From positions 1 through 64,000 of the forward strand of contig JAMXDE010000059.1 of NCBI GenBank assembly GCA_026770025.1: 64,000 nt of DNA. Reading direction: 5' to 3'. The notes below the pieces were generated by a model. It ran no database searches and was not told where the DNA came from. It saw only the letters and a list, made by a program, of their open reading frames with translations. The DNA is from Craspedostauros australis. Its lineage: Eukaryota; Bacillariophyta; Bacillariophyceae; Mastogloiales; Achnanthaceae. The position numbers and the translations under genes were made by a program. This document shows positions 42,399 through 53,456 of the stretch, in pieces; positions within the stretch are counted from its first letter, which is position 1; the number at the start of each line of letters is the position of its first letter.

Positions 42399-42925
42399 GA
42401 CCGATTATGCCTTTAACAGAAGCGCAAAAGTGCGTTATGATCGTAGGACCGATTATGCCTTTAACAGAAGCGCAAAAGTGCGTTATGATTGTAGGACCGA
42501 TTATGCCTTTAACAGAAGCGCAAAAGTGCGTTATGATCATAGGACCAAGTATGCCTTTAACAGAAGCGCAAAAGTGCGTTATGATTGTAGGACCGATTAT
42601 GCATTTAACAGAAGCGCAAAAGTGTGTTATGATCATAGGACCAAGTATGCCTTTAACAGAAGCGCAAAAGTGCGTTATGATTGTAGGACCGATTATGCAT
42701 TTAACAGAAGCGCAAAAGTGTGTTATGATCATAGGACCAAGTATGCCTTTAACAGAAGCGCAAAAGTGCGTTGTGATCGTAGGACCAAGTATGCCTTTAC
42801 CAGAAGCGCAAAAGTACGTTGTGATCGTAGGACCGATTATGCCTTTAACAGAAGCGCAAAAAGTGCGTTGTCACCGTAGGACCAAGTACGCTTTCAACGC
42901 AAGCGTAAAAAGTGCCTTGTGAACG
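42399..42925 (+). repeat. Tandem array, 48-bp units (about 11 units)
   Basis: The unit reads GGACCGATTATGCCTTTAAC, then AGAAGCGCAAAAGTGCGTTA and TGATCGTA. Units alternate between GGACCGATTATG and GGACCAAGTATG forms, and the middle of the array repeats as a 96-bp pair. The last two units drift in sequence and gain one base. Because 48 is a multiple of three, frames stay open on both strands and code 16-residue peptide repeats; I do not take these as genes. Confidence 0.92.
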
Positions 42926-43507
42926 AAGAACCGATGCTGTACCTACGCATTGTGGTTCCGAAGACGAACATTGGCCCTCCTTCGCGTTGTCGCCATCCCG
43001 CGAATGACTTTTCGCGCTTGCAGCAACTTGGTTACGCCCCTTTGACATCGGCCATTGTTACAGTTTGTACGGGGAACAGTACACCTTTCTTGGGCACCGG
43101 TGTCTTTCGCCACGGACAGGAACACAAAAAACACTTCAAGCCAATGCAAGCATCTCTTGACATTTCTTTTCTGATGTTCAGATGGCCGCGAACTACAATC
43201 GTTGTACGTGTGTGTGCAAGACGCCAACACATGTCACCAGCGCATGTAATGCGTCGTCGGCAAGAAATTGCTGCGATGGTTGTTTGCTCGTTGCAAAGCA
43301 CAGCATCTTCCATGTCCTTGGCAACCACACAGCAGCACCCCATGGCCAACTCTGCGAATGAGGACAACACAAACCGCATCACGCCAACGTACACACATCC
43401 ATTGCGCCAAACACTGCTGCTCTCTCGCAGGTGCACTTCAATGGAGCCTTGAGTTGAGCAGAGGTGCCCTTTGTCACACAAATCAGAAACACAACCAACC
43501 ACTGATC

Positions 43508-46042
43508 ATGACGCCACCAAGGAAACGAGCCCCTCGCTTCATGAAAAGGGGAGTCGACGCCAAGCTCCTCATCCGTGAGCTTGCAGCTGATCCCAACTTG
43601 TGGATGTGGGAGCCTCGCCACATCCGAGACAAGTATCCGACCCTCGCAAAGTATCCAGCAAAGAACTTCATCAAAGGGTATGTGATGCTGAAGAAAACGC
43701 TCGTGAAGAACAAGATCTTCTTTGGTAAGTCAACTCCAATGCAGGCAACGTGTGGGCCCAACCACTCGGTGGACACATTCGTTTGGGGTGGTGGCGATTG
43801 CCCTGTTGCATTTCTTGTCCTCAAACTTTGCTTTGATCATGCTGCACAAACACATCACAACTCACAAGCAACCACTCGATCTCTTCATCTGTTTGCTTTT
43901 GTGAGGGTTTTGGCAGCAAATGGACGCTTCAATCCAGACGCATCAGGTAACTTGGCCATGCATCTTCGCCCCATCGATGAGCCAGAGGGCTTCGACAACA
44001 CAAAGCCCTCGAAATCTCCTCCTGCAAAGGCCGTCGCAGAAACCACAACAACACCCACAATGACAGCACTCTCCGAAAACGCTGCCACCAACACAGACAA
44101 GAGCTGCCATGGAGAAGGGGATCAAAACCCATCTTCGCAAATGGCATCAAGCACCAATGGGTCGGTCCCAAATGTTGCCTTCCTCAATGATGACTGGGCC
44201 ATGGGCGACTTTGGCGAGGAAATTTCATCAGTGTTTGGTCGAGAAATGGACTTCGATGATGACATTGAAGTTGTGGGCATGACAGGCCCTCCACCATACA
44301 ACTCACTGACAGCAAGATATGGTCATTTCTTTGACATGGCCGAGAACTCTCGCGTCGCCCAGTTCTCTTCCGTCCCAACACATGTGGACGTCTTCTACAC
44401 TACGCAATTGTGGAGGCCGAAGGGAGAGGCATTCTGGATGATCAGCATCGACTTCTACATGCCTGCAGCCACCATCCAGCAGGATACACAGCTGACCATT
44501 CAATATCGCGAAGTGGGTGGGGTGCCTCGGCCCTTTGTGGTGCTCAAGTATCGGCCTCCAGTGGCCATTGGGGCAAAGGGGGGTATTGCAAAGGCCATTT
44601 GCAACCTTCAGGCGACCCACTTCGTCGATGCAGCACAGAAGGCACAAGCACACGACCTGCAAATGCAGAAGGCCGGTTTTGCAAAGGGGCACTGGTGCGA
44701 AATGCTCGTGCCGATGCCCTTCGCTATCGACACCATGTTCTGCCCATCCGCTTGCGGCACGCTGGGGGGCGTTGTCTGGCTCAATCATGTGATGCCAGAC
44801 AACAATGGGCAACCACGTAAAGTCCTCATCTTGTCGACGAGGGTGAAGGAGAAGACAACGACTGTGGGAATGACGTGCAAGTTTTCAAAAATGCACGCAC
44901 TTGGTTTCAACTCAGGCGGAACCAATGCCATCGACAAAGGGGCCAAGTCACAAATGCTACCTTCACAGTCACACAGAATCCCCCAATACACGGACAACAA
45001 CAGCAACTCCAGCAACCCGCCATCTGCCAGCAATGCCCAGAAGGTGACCCCATGGCCACAACCCTTACAACCCAGGAGCCCAATGGGCAGCCGCATTCAA
45101 CAACGCTTCCGATCGGCAAGAACGACAAAGAATCTCCGCACCTTTGGAGCACGCAACATGCTTCATGGAGACGATCAATCAGTCACGACGCAGGTGACTC
45201 AGGTGTTGGAAGCCCAACTCGAATGCCAGGTTGAGAGGGTGGCCGAACTTGAGCTGAGGGTGGCACTGCGAAAGCAGGCTGCCAGAGAAAGGGCAGAGCT
45301 GAGACGGCAAGGACAGCTCAACCAGAGCCGTCTGGGAATGGTGGTGACTGGTGGTACAGCTTCTGACGAGGCTGCCAGAAACCTCCCTGATGGCGTCTTC
45401 AACAAAATGGACGACCTCACCAGACCGTATTTCGAAAAGGGCCAAGGATCAGTCCAGCACCCGGCAATGATGCAGAATGGTCAGACTGGGACGGGCAACA
45501 TGCAGTCGACGAATCCGCAGCAACTCAGCACAGGACAGATCCTTCCGCACGGACGGGAGGAAGGAATATCGGCAACAACAACAGCTCAGATGTCTCCTCC
45601 ACCACCACGAGATGTTTATCCATGTGAAGGAATGCTGGTCCTTGCGGACCAAGCCAACAAACTGACAGAGGCAGCAGCGGTGGGAGCAGCAGCAGCAGAA
45701 GCAACCAACCTTGCAACTGCAACAACCACCATCACAGCGGGGTCCACAGCTGTAAATACGAATCAGAATCCGGAAGGAGAGAATGTGAGGCAATCCGCAG
45801 GCAGTGCAGGAGCTCAGATGACCAGTCAGGAGGCGCCAAACCAACCTGAAGGCGGAGGGGATGGGCCAACAACCAACAACTCCTTGGTCGAAGATGTTGA
45901 GATAGTGCAGGACCCAACAGCACCATTGAATGTTGACGAGGCACCATTGAATGTTGATGAGGCAATGGACATGACCGGAGATGGAGAGAGGCAGGGTGAC
46001 AATGGAGGCAGTGACGGAAACGAGCATGACACAACAAACTAA
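43508..46042 (+). CDS. Unrecognised large protein with basic N-terminal module and coiled coil (844 aa, or 780 aa if spliced)
   Basis: The start MTPPRKRAPRFMKRG at 43508 is preferred to the in-frame ATG at 43268, whose extra residues look untranslated (Cys/His/Gln/Thr-rich). Residues 1-73 are basic and aromatic (DPNLWMWEPRHIRDKYPTLA, FIKGYVMLKK), possibly a small DNA-binding helical module. A candidate intron of 192 bp follows. A compact central domain contains VDVFYTTQLWRPKGEAFWMI, YREVGGVPRPFVVLKYRPP and CGTLGGVVWLNHVMPDNN. After that come a coiled coil (QVLEAQLECQVERVAELELR), a Gln/Asn/Thr-rich region and an acidic tail with a duplicated APLNVDEA. It lies divergently from the Harbinger-like transposase across tandem arrays. 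A partner of that transposase is one possible reading; a host regulator is another. Function unknown. Confidence 0.7.
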   Translation: MTPPRKRAPRFMKRGVDAKLLIRELAADPNLWMWEPRHIRDKYPTLAKYPAKNFIKGYVMLKKTLVKNKIFFGKSTPMQATCGPNHSVDTFVWGGGDCPVAFLVLKLCFDHAAQTHHNSQATTRSLHLFAFVRVLAANGRFNPDASGNLAMHLRPIDEPEGFDNTKPSKSPPAKAVAETTTTPTMTALSENAATNTDKSCHGEGDQNPSSQMASSTNGSVPNVAFLNDDWAMGDFGEEISSVFGREMDFDDDIEVVGMTGPPPYNSLTARYGHFFDMAENSRVAQFSSVPTHVDVFYTTQLWRPKGEAFWMISIDFYMPAATIQQDTQLTIQYREVGGVPRPFVVLKYRPPVAIGAKGGIAKAICNLQATHFVDAAQKAQAHDLQMQKAGFAKGHWCEMLVPMPFAIDTMFCPSACGTLGGVVWLNHVMPDNNGQPRKVLILSTRVKEKTTTVGMTCKFSKMHALGFNSGGTNAIDKGAKSQMLPSQSHRIPQYTDNNSNSSNPPSASNAQKVTPWPQPLQPRSPMGSRIQQRFRSARTTKNLRTFGARNMLHGDDQSVTTQVTQVLEAQLECQVERVAELELRVALRKQAARERAELRRQGQLNQSRLGMVVTGGTASDEAARNLPDGVFNKMDDLTRPYFEKGQGSVQHPAMMQNGQTGTGNMQSTNPQQLSTGQILPHGREEGISATTTAQMSPPPPRDVYPCEGMLVLADQANKLTEAAAVGAAAAEATNLATATTTITAGSTAVNTNQNPEGENVRQSAGSAGAQMTSQEAPNQPEGGGDGPTTNNSLVEDVEIVQDPTAPLNVDEAPLNVDEAMDMTGDGERQGDNGGSDGNEHDTTN
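43725..43916 (+). other. Candidate in-frame intron (192 bp) in the unrecognised gene
   Basis: Borders TTCTTTG|GTAAGT and TTTTGGCAG|CAAATGG are good GT-AG sites. The length is 64 codons and contains no stop, so both spliced and unspliced forms would be translated. The retained segment is richer in Cys, His and hydrophobic residues than the surroundings, which favours its being an intron. Confidence 0.55.
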
Positions 46043-47248
46043 GCAGCAACCACGTGAGAAATAGATACACACCTTTGAAGAATCTATTGTGGATGTAGTG
46101 TGCTCATGATAGTCGGAACAAACGAGGAAGTACTGAATGGTTGATTTGTACCACAAGAAGAATGACATTGTGTGGGTAGTGGGAGAGTAGAAGGAAGCAC
46201 AAGTTGGCCATGACAATGAGGAATGTCCGGACAACACACACGATCAGGCGACAGGGTGTAAAAGTCAAAAATGGAGCCACGAATCTGGGTTTTGCATAAA
46301 TCAGGATGATTGTGCAAACAACTGACAGGAAGAATGCTCAAAGATGGCAAATTTTCAGTTTGGTTTTTGACTTTTGAACTGCTGATTATGGAAGAAACTG
46401 TTGTTGCCTTATCATGGGAAATGAAAAATTACCGTCTTTCCCCCCCCCCCCGCGGAGATCCGACCTGTTCACCCTTTTGGCTTTCTGTCTTCGCTTGTCA
46501 TCGTGTTGTTGCAGCGCTGTGATTGTTTTGGCCCTTGTCGAGTGTGATTCACACAGAGAGGCGAATTCATGCACAACCACAACTAAACTTGAACAACCGG
46601 TCCAAAACAAGACCAAAAACAAGCACAAGGCGACCATTGCGACCGGCGCTGACACCAACAAAAACAGTTCCCATGAAAAACGCTGGGCACGAAGCTGACT
46701 TTCACCGCACCAAGTCAGAGAAGCCGGTCGATGGAAGAAATCAAATCGTGAGCAGCATCCTCATCAACAATGCACAAAGCTCCATCAGCGACTCCTGCGC
46801 AACATTGCACAAAGCAGGATGCCTCATCATGCATCCATCGGCAGCAACAACAACCACAACAGTAACATGAGGAACAACCGCAAACACATCATCACACACA
46901 AACACAACAAACGACATACAGCATTCGAAACTGTTCTTCACCTCTACATGTGTGTATGTGTATGGTAAGGTGCATACTTCACATCGCCACCATCATCGCC
47001 ACCATCATTATCATTACCATCATCATTCCGAAGGATCCATCCGCCGATCATCCATTCACAACCATCCACAACCATTCACAGGAGCTTCGATGATGTTCAT
47101 GAGATGATGTCCTTGGCCAACCGAAGTCCCTTCATCCATCACTCATAAAATAAAATCAATCAAAGCACCCAACCATCCAATCCAACCACCCATTCACATA
47201 CTGCTACCACCACTATATCCAACCACAGGGACAACGCAACGTGACAAC
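46043..47248. other. Intergenic stretch with poly-C run
   Basis: No supported gene in 1.2 kb. A run of about 13 C occurs at 46440-46453. CACCATCATCGCCACCATCA and CAACCATCCACAACCATTCA repeats precede the next gene (46980-47080) and may be in its leader. Confidence 0.5.
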
Positions 47249-48613
47249 ATGACTTTCATTCCCATCACCCAGCAGCACCAGGAAGCACGCACCACCTCAA
47301 GCTGCTGCGCACCCGCGCATCCCGCCGAGAAGGCAGCACCCAACGGGCAATGCCAATCGCACCTGATCACCGACCTCAACAACACCGGCGCATCGCTCCT
47401 GGACACGCACCGATACGAGGAGGCCCATGCAACCCTGTCCAAGGCCCTGACTCTGTGCAAGCGCCTTCAGCAGGAGCAGCAGCAGCGCGAAAGGCAGCAG
47501 CAGAGCTGCAGTCGCAGCTGCCATTGCTCCGCATCCAGCACCTCCTGCCAACAGCCAACCAATGGTCCCCATCAGAACAGCAGCAGTAGCGAAAACTCAT
47601 GCTGCAGATTCGTGGAGGTGGATTACTCGTACGTCAACATCTTCCTCGCCGAATGCAACGACTCGCAGCAGGACCAGCAGCTGCAGCTTCAGAGCCAGCC
47701 AACCGAGAGCGATCTCTTCAACGATCAGAAACTCAGCGAGTTCCGAGCCCCGCTCCTGCTCCGAACGGTCTCCACTTGCGCAGACGACAGCGAAACCGAC
47801 AGCGACAGCGATGGCAGCGACTACGAGGACAGCGACGACGACGAAGACAGCAGCGACGATCAGCAACAAACCATGGCGATCATGACCCAACCGCAACACA
47901 GCTGCTCCGGATGCTGCCGAATCGATGAGCACGCCTCGCTGCTGTCCTTCGTGGTCGTGTACAACCTCGCCATCTGCTTCCACCTCATCGGTCTGTCCAA
48001 GCTGCAACGACGCACGCAGCTGGCATCGCAGGGGATGCTGACGCAGCGCAACCAAGCGCAGCTCATGGCCATCGCCGAACAGTGCCTGCGCAAGGCCCTG
48101 CACCTGTACGAGATCGCGCACGCCTTCTACAACGACCAGGAGCAGGTATCGTCGTCGGCAGAATCCGTCATGGACTGCATCATGCTGATGCGCAACATCA
48201 CGGCCGTGCACCGCACGTTGGGCAACACCGACAGAGCCAGCAAGTGCCAGTGCCATCTGCTGCAGCTCTCCTTCGTGTGGCTCAACATGTTCAATGATGA
48301 CATCGACGACGAAGAGTACGATGACATTGACGTGGAGGAAGATGTCGACGCGCTCGATTACGGCGGCAGCTCCAACGAGGACAACGCCGTGGGCGCTGGG
48401 CAAGGCTTCCACGATGCTTTCCGCACCGGCGATTCCAAGCTCCAGCATCACGACATGGACATCCCATGCGACGATGACATCGAGATGGATCACTGCCTGC
48501 TGCAGGATGACATCCAGTACCGCACCATCCGGCAAGTTCTGAGGAACATCCAATCCGACATCCTGAGGGAGCAGCATCCGTGCCTCGGCCACCATGTTGC
48601 CACCGCCGCTTGA
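47249..48613 (+). CDS. TPR-like acidic protein (454 aa)
   Basis: A TPR-type helix pair appears at about 40-72 (TDLNNTGASLLDTHRYEEAH then ATLSKALTLCKRL). A second helical region lies at about 230-350: LLSFVVVYNLAICFHLIGLS, AEQCLRKALHLYEIAHAFYN, ESVMDCIMLMRNITAVHRTL and NTDRASKCQCHLLQLSFVWL. Between them sit Gln/Ser-rich and Asp/Ser-rich stretches (ETDSDSDGSDYEDSDDDEDS). The tail is acidic and ends RTIRQVLRNIQSDILREQHP. The pattern resembles a family of short TPR proteins frequent in diatom genomes, from memory. The role is unknown; a scaffold for protein contacts is likely. Single exon. Confidence 0.75.
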   Translation: MTFIPITQQHQEARTTSSCCAPAHPAEKAAPNGQCQSHLITDLNNTGASLLDTHRYEEAHATLSKALTLCKRLQQEQQQRERQQQSCSRSCHCSASSTSCQQPTNGPHQNSSSSENSCCRFVEVDYSYVNIFLAECNDSQQDQQLQLQSQPTESDLFNDQKLSEFRAPLLLRTVSTCADDSETDSDSDGSDYEDSDDDEDSSDDQQQTMAIMTQPQHSCSGCCRIDEHASLLSFVVVYNLAICFHLIGLSKLQRRTQLASQGMLTQRNQAQLMAIAEQCLRKALHLYEIAHAFYNDQEQVSSSAESVMDCIMLMRNITAVHRTLGNTDRASKCQCHLLQLSFVWLNMFNDDIDDEEYDDIDVEEDVDALDYGGSSNEDNAVGAGQGFHDAFRTGDSKLQHHDMDIPCDDDIEMDHCLLQDDIQYRTIRQVLRNIQSDILREQHPCLGHHVATAA

Positions 48614-49224
48614 ACGGAGCAACGAGCTAAATGAACAATACCGTGGCAGAGGCACAACCTGCTTCTCTCCAGATCGTTTCAGACCATGGAACTGTAACAC
48701 AACGGATATAATTTCAATTTTTGAGTGAACTTTATGCTAATCTCTTCCTCTTCTCTGTGACTGACAAGTATGTATTATAGATGGTATTCATGTTGGCGAA
48801 GTGAAGTGAGGTGAGGTGATACGGGTCCATCATTATCACTTGACCTATCTCTAGCCTTATTGAAGAGTCTATATGCAAAGAAGGGCCTAACAAATCCCTT
48901 TATTCACGACAACACAAGACCAGATTTGAATTGATTGTGGCATGAAGTTTGGAGAGGAATCTCGGAATTCACTTCAGCCAATCAACGTGAGCCATGCGAG
49001 CACGAGTGCGATCGACGCAACGCAACAGCGCGCAATGCGATTCAACGATGTGCGACTTTTCGGCGCTTCAGGTTTTTGGCTTTTGGCGTGACGCGCACAA
49101 CAACAACCACGCAGATTGGTCATTGTTTGGCAGGTTCGAACACATCGGGGTACGCACCACACCTCTGATCAATCGCATTACACACAATCGCCACTCTCCA
49201 GCAACTATAATCATCAGCATCATC
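48614..49224. other. Intergenic region upstream of the SNF2 gene
   Basis: About 610 bp between two + genes. The stretch 48994-49224 is in frame with the SNF2 protein but is taken as 5' leader, because translation from the ATG at 49225 gives a better N-terminus (MPGRQAKMDGWMTTKK). No promoter motif can be named. Confidence 0.5.
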
Positions 49225-52200
49225 ATGCCAGGCCGACAAGCCAAAATGGACGGCTGGATGACGACGAAAAAGGTCGGTCGCGATGATACCCGCATTCGAC
49301 GTGATCGAGCAAAGGCAAAGCAGCAGAACAAGCGCAAGCGGGCCTCACCCAGCAATGCCTCCAAGAAGAAGCGCGCTCGTCAGTATGACAGTGCCAGCGA
49401 GGATGATGATGATGGCAGCATCGATGATTTCATTGTGGATGATGACGAAGACGATGAAGAAGAGTTGGAAATTGATGATAATGGTGATGGCGACAGCGAT
49501 GGCAGCGATTATGGCAAAGAGAACAAGCTGGGGTCTGGCAGAGGCAGCATGAAAGGCGCCAGAAGTCGGACAACCAGGAGCGTTCGGCAGAAGTTTCTGA
49601 ATGAAAAGATGGAGCAGAAACAGGCACTGCGGGAGCAGAAGAAGATGGAGTCCAAGCGCAAGAAGAGAAATGATTATGGCGGACACCAGGATTCGGACAT
49701 TGAAGCCGTGTCCACCACCAACGGAACTGGTTCAGAGCTAAAGGCAACCATGCGAGCTGCGTACCCAGATGCCGACCTGCCAACCGATTCATCGAGCAGC
49801 AGCAGCAGCGACAGCGACGAGGGAGAGATGGCGCACACCTTCCTCCCCATGAATCAACCAGTGAGGCGTACAAAAGCATCGATGGCGCTGAAGCATGGTT
49901 CCATCCGGGCGACGCAAGGTGCGAGGGCCAAACCGGCGCAACGTCCCAAGCCAAAAACCACGACAATGAAAAAGAAGATGCTCGACAACATTGGAGCGAC
50001 AGAGGCGGTGCGCAAGCGCATTGCGGGGAATGGCAGTGCACGCATCAAGAGCGCGAACCGCACCTACCTCAACATCGATAGTGACAGCGATAGCGACGAT
50101 GCTGGTGGTTATCTCACGTCGCCGTCTCCTCTGGTGAAGAAACGATCGGCAAATTCGAAGCTAAAGGCCAACGGGAATGCTACATCGTCCAAGCACTTTG
50201 CCAAGGACATCAACAAGTCTCTGTCTCCGATGATGGACGACGCAAAGACAAAGCGTAGATTCGTCAGCAGCAATAGTAGTAGCAGCAGCATCAACAGCAA
50301 CAGCAACAACAACGAGAAGAAGGGGCAGAAAGCTGGGATTATCGACTTGTCGCAGTTTGCTGCACCCAGTTCCAACATCAAGGTGGCATCGCTTGCCAAC
50401 AAAAGGAAGCAGAAAGCAACGAAGAGACACATTCTAGATGATTCCAATCATAATGACAACAACGATAACGATGGCGACGACAACGATGATGATGATGATG
50501 ATGATGATGTCATTGTCGTCAAGCAGACGAGCAAGAACTGGAAGGTGAACGGCAACGGCAACGGTGTTAGCAAATCCGCCACGACCAAACGACCCAAACG
50601 GCGCGTCATTCAGAATGATTCTTCTGACGACGACGATGACATCGAGATGCAGGAAGCGAAGCGACGATCGCTTGGCAAGAAACCTGTGCACATGTTCGCG
50701 TTGGATGACAGTGACAGCGACGATGACGACAATCTGGCGATGAAAATGGCAATCAAGGCCAGCGCCAAGGAGGCCGAGAAGCAATCCAAAAAGAAGTCTC
50801 AGCAGAAGCAGAGCAAATCCAGGATACAACTGGATGAGGAAGAATCCGACCACATCCTTCTGGAAACGTCTGACGAAGACAACAACGACGAGGATGACGT
50901 CGACGCATACGACGAAGGCAAGGAAGCCGCAATGTCCGTGTTGGAGACCGCCGAGCAGCTCAGTGCGCAAGTGCTAAGGGCCATGCAGCGGTGGACTGAC
51001 CTTAACGGCGACGCGGGAGCCAAGAAGGGATCTGCGCCGCAGGGAATGATCGTGGATGGTGCGCTGGCCCTGTCCACCATGCGCAAGGCGGAAGAGTCCC
51101 AAACGCAATCCCAATCGGACGCCAGCAACAAGCAAGACAGTGACGGCACCCAACAAAATCGTTGGATCTCCCAACGCACGATGCGCAAGATCTGCCCCGA
51201 CGTCAAGCTCTCCGAATATCAGCTCATCGGCGTCAACTGGATGGCGTTGCTGCACGGCATGAAATGCAGCATCGAAGGCAAGCGCGACACCAACGTCAAT
51301 GGCATCATGGCCGACGAGATGGGTTTGGGAAAGACGGTCCAAACCATCACCTTCCTCGCGTGGCTCAAGCAGCACCAGATCGAGACCAAGGCGCGCAGAC
51401 TTGTGCATGTCATCGTCGTTCCCGTCTCCGTGATGGATAACTGGATGAGGGAATTCAAGACGTTCTGCCCGAAATTCAACGTCATCAAGTAAGTTTGCGC
51501 CATCTACTGCGTTGCATGTTGCGCTGTGTCATGAATTGTTGTAACACTCCATGTCTGTACACGACACTCACACACACGCATGTTCCGTTGTATTATCACA
51601 GATTCCATGGAAGTATGGCAGAACGAGAACAGATTCGAGAGGACCTGCGACGTTTCACACCCACCGGAACGTACAAGGGACAAACGATCGACGCCCTCCT
51701 GTGTCCCATGACCTTCTTCCAGACCGAAAAGAGCCAGGACCGCAAGTTCCTCATGCGCTTCAACTTCGATTACATGGTGTGCGATGAAGCTCATCTCCTC
51801 AAGAACGCGCAATCGACGAGGTACAGAATGTTGAACAGAATCAAGACGCGCCATCGCCTGCTGCTGACGGGAACGCCGGTTCAAAACTCGCCGCAGGAAC
51901 TGCTCAACATGCTGTGCTTCATCATGCCGCTGTTCTCGCGAGCTGGCGACTCATCGGCAGGGGATGGGTTTGACGATTCCGGAGGGGCTTCGGCGTCGGA
52001 ACAGATGCTGCAGCACTTGGTCGACCAGAAGAGCCAGGAGGGCAACGAGATCGTGGCCTACCGCAAGCTCAAGCAGTTGTTTGCGCCATTCGTGCTGCGA
52101 CGCAAGAAGGACGAAGTCCTCGCGCAGCTCATCCCGCCCAAGAAAAAGGTGTTGGAACTGGTGGATCTCGACCCCGCTGGTCGCGACATTTACGATTCCA

Positions 52201-53102
52201 TCCTGGCATCGCACGTCGACAAGAAGGGAGCCAAGCTGTCCGCGGCCATCGGTGAGCATCTCTTCACCAACCTCCGCAAGGCCGCGCACCATCCCCTGTT
52301 GCTCCGCACGCGGCACAACACGCCTGCCGAAGTCAACGATCTTGTCAATAACTTCCACAAGTACGGCGCCTTCAAGGGAAGCGGATCCACCAAAGCGCGC
52401 GTCACCGACGAGCTTGCCAAGTTCAGTGATTTTGACATCCACCTCACGGCCTTGGAGCTCATTCATGAGAACGAGCACCGGCGGGCTGATCTGGACCGGT
52501 ACATCCTGGATGAAAGCGCCATGTTCTCATCCGCGAAGTGTGCCAGGCTGAGAACGTTGCTGCCAAACTTGATCGCGGACGGCCATCGTGTACTGATCTT
52601 CTCGGTCTGGACGACGTGCCTCGACCTGCTGTCGTGCTTGCTGGAGAATTCTGGCATCAAGTACGTGAGGATGGATGGCAGCTGTCCAAGCGACATGCGG
52701 CAGCAGCTGATCGACAAGTTCAACCAGGATGATTCCATCTCCGTCTTTCTCCTCTCCACGAAGGCTTGCGGCGTCGGCATCAACCTCACTGCCGCCGACA
52801 CCTGCATCATCCACGACCTCGACTTCAACCCCTTCAACGATCTGCAGGCTGAGGATCGGTGCCATCGTATCGGCCAGAAACGGCCCGTGACGATCTACAA
52901 GCTGGTGGCACGGGGCACGGTGGATGAAGACATTTACCGCATGCAGGAACGCAAGTCGAAGATGAATGCGGCCATCATGGACACCAATACTGCCGCCGAG
53001 AACAAGAAACAGCGCAAGCAGATACTGCAATCTGCGATTGAGGGATACAAGAGCCCGACCAAGAAGTCGGTGACTGGCGACGATGCAATTGAGATCGATT
53101 AA
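49225..53102 (+). CDS. SNF2-family chromatin remodeller, Fun30/SMARCAD1-like, two exons (1254 aa)
   Basis: Exon 1 (49225-51488) codes a roughly 640-residue disordered N-terminus with many Lys/Arg clusters and Asp/Glu/Ser runs, then YQLIGVNWMALLHG and the ATP site NGIMADEMGLGKTVQTITFL near residue 700. Exon 2 (51602-53102) has the DEAH box (VCDEAHLLKNAQS), LLTGTPVQNSPQELLNML, HHPLLLR, HRVLIFSVWTTCLDLL, YVRMDGS, FLLSTKACGVGINLTAADT and DRCHRIGQKRPVTIYKL. NPFNDLQAEDRCHRIGQ and the order of blocks fit the Fun30/SMARCAD1/ETL1 branch. The role would be ATP-driven nucleosome sliding or exchange in heterochromatin and DNA end processing. CUE domains were not recognised. It is convergent with the PARP gene, with 354 bp between the stops. 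Confidence 0.9.
51489..51601 (+). other. Intron of the SNF2 gene (113 bp)
   Basis: Borders are GTCATCAA|GTAAGT and TATTATCACAG|ATTCCATGG. Joining them gives VIKFHGSMAEREQ, the expected start of the SNF2 block after motif Ia. A CA-rich stretch lies in the middle. Confidence 0.9.
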
Positions 53103-53456
53103 CGAGGGCAGAGCACAGAATGGTTGCACCGCACAGGTCTGGGATCGCGTTTATTGTAGTAGTAGCTATGATACTCTGCTTGCTATACCATTATGGAACA
53201 GTTTCATTTACTGTACATGTATTGTTGCTCAATTGTTTGAGCTTGTTTGCATACTTGTTTGCTTGTTGATGATGTTTGTCAAATGCATGACGGTGTGGCT
53301 TTGCGCACCACATCTTCGTATTACACAAAGTATTGACGGCAGTGGCAGCAGTAGCAGCGGCTTGGGTGAAAGATGAGGCAACAAAGGAATGGACCAGATC
53401 TTGGCGTTCTTGGCCATGCACCTCCACCTCCACTTTCCAATTGCTCATGAGTAATC
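53103..53456. other. Convergent 3' region
   Basis: 354 bp between the stop of the SNF2 gene (+) and the stop of the PARP gene (minus). It should contain both 3' ends. A GCAGCAGTAGCAGCGGC run lies near 53345. No gene is seen. Confidence 0.5.

Noticed and set aside
42265-42922. Three overlapping frames of 155-171 residues on both strands
   Set aside because: They are produced by the 48-bp array whose length is a multiple of three; peptides are pure repeats.
41075-42925. CRISPR-like array
   Set aside because: Units are contiguous tandem repeats without unique spacers, and the genome is eukaryotic.
46440-46453. Poly-C run as a transposon end
   Set aside because: No matching inverted end was found left of the Harbinger-like gene, so it is recorded only as a homopolymer.
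47597-48700. 367-residue minus frame
   Set aside because: It is the reverse of the TPR-like gene, whose acidic and Gln-rich composition keeps the opposite strand open.
48994-49224. N-terminal extension of the SNF2 protein
   Set aside because: The residues look like leader sequence; the ATG at 49225 is preferred.
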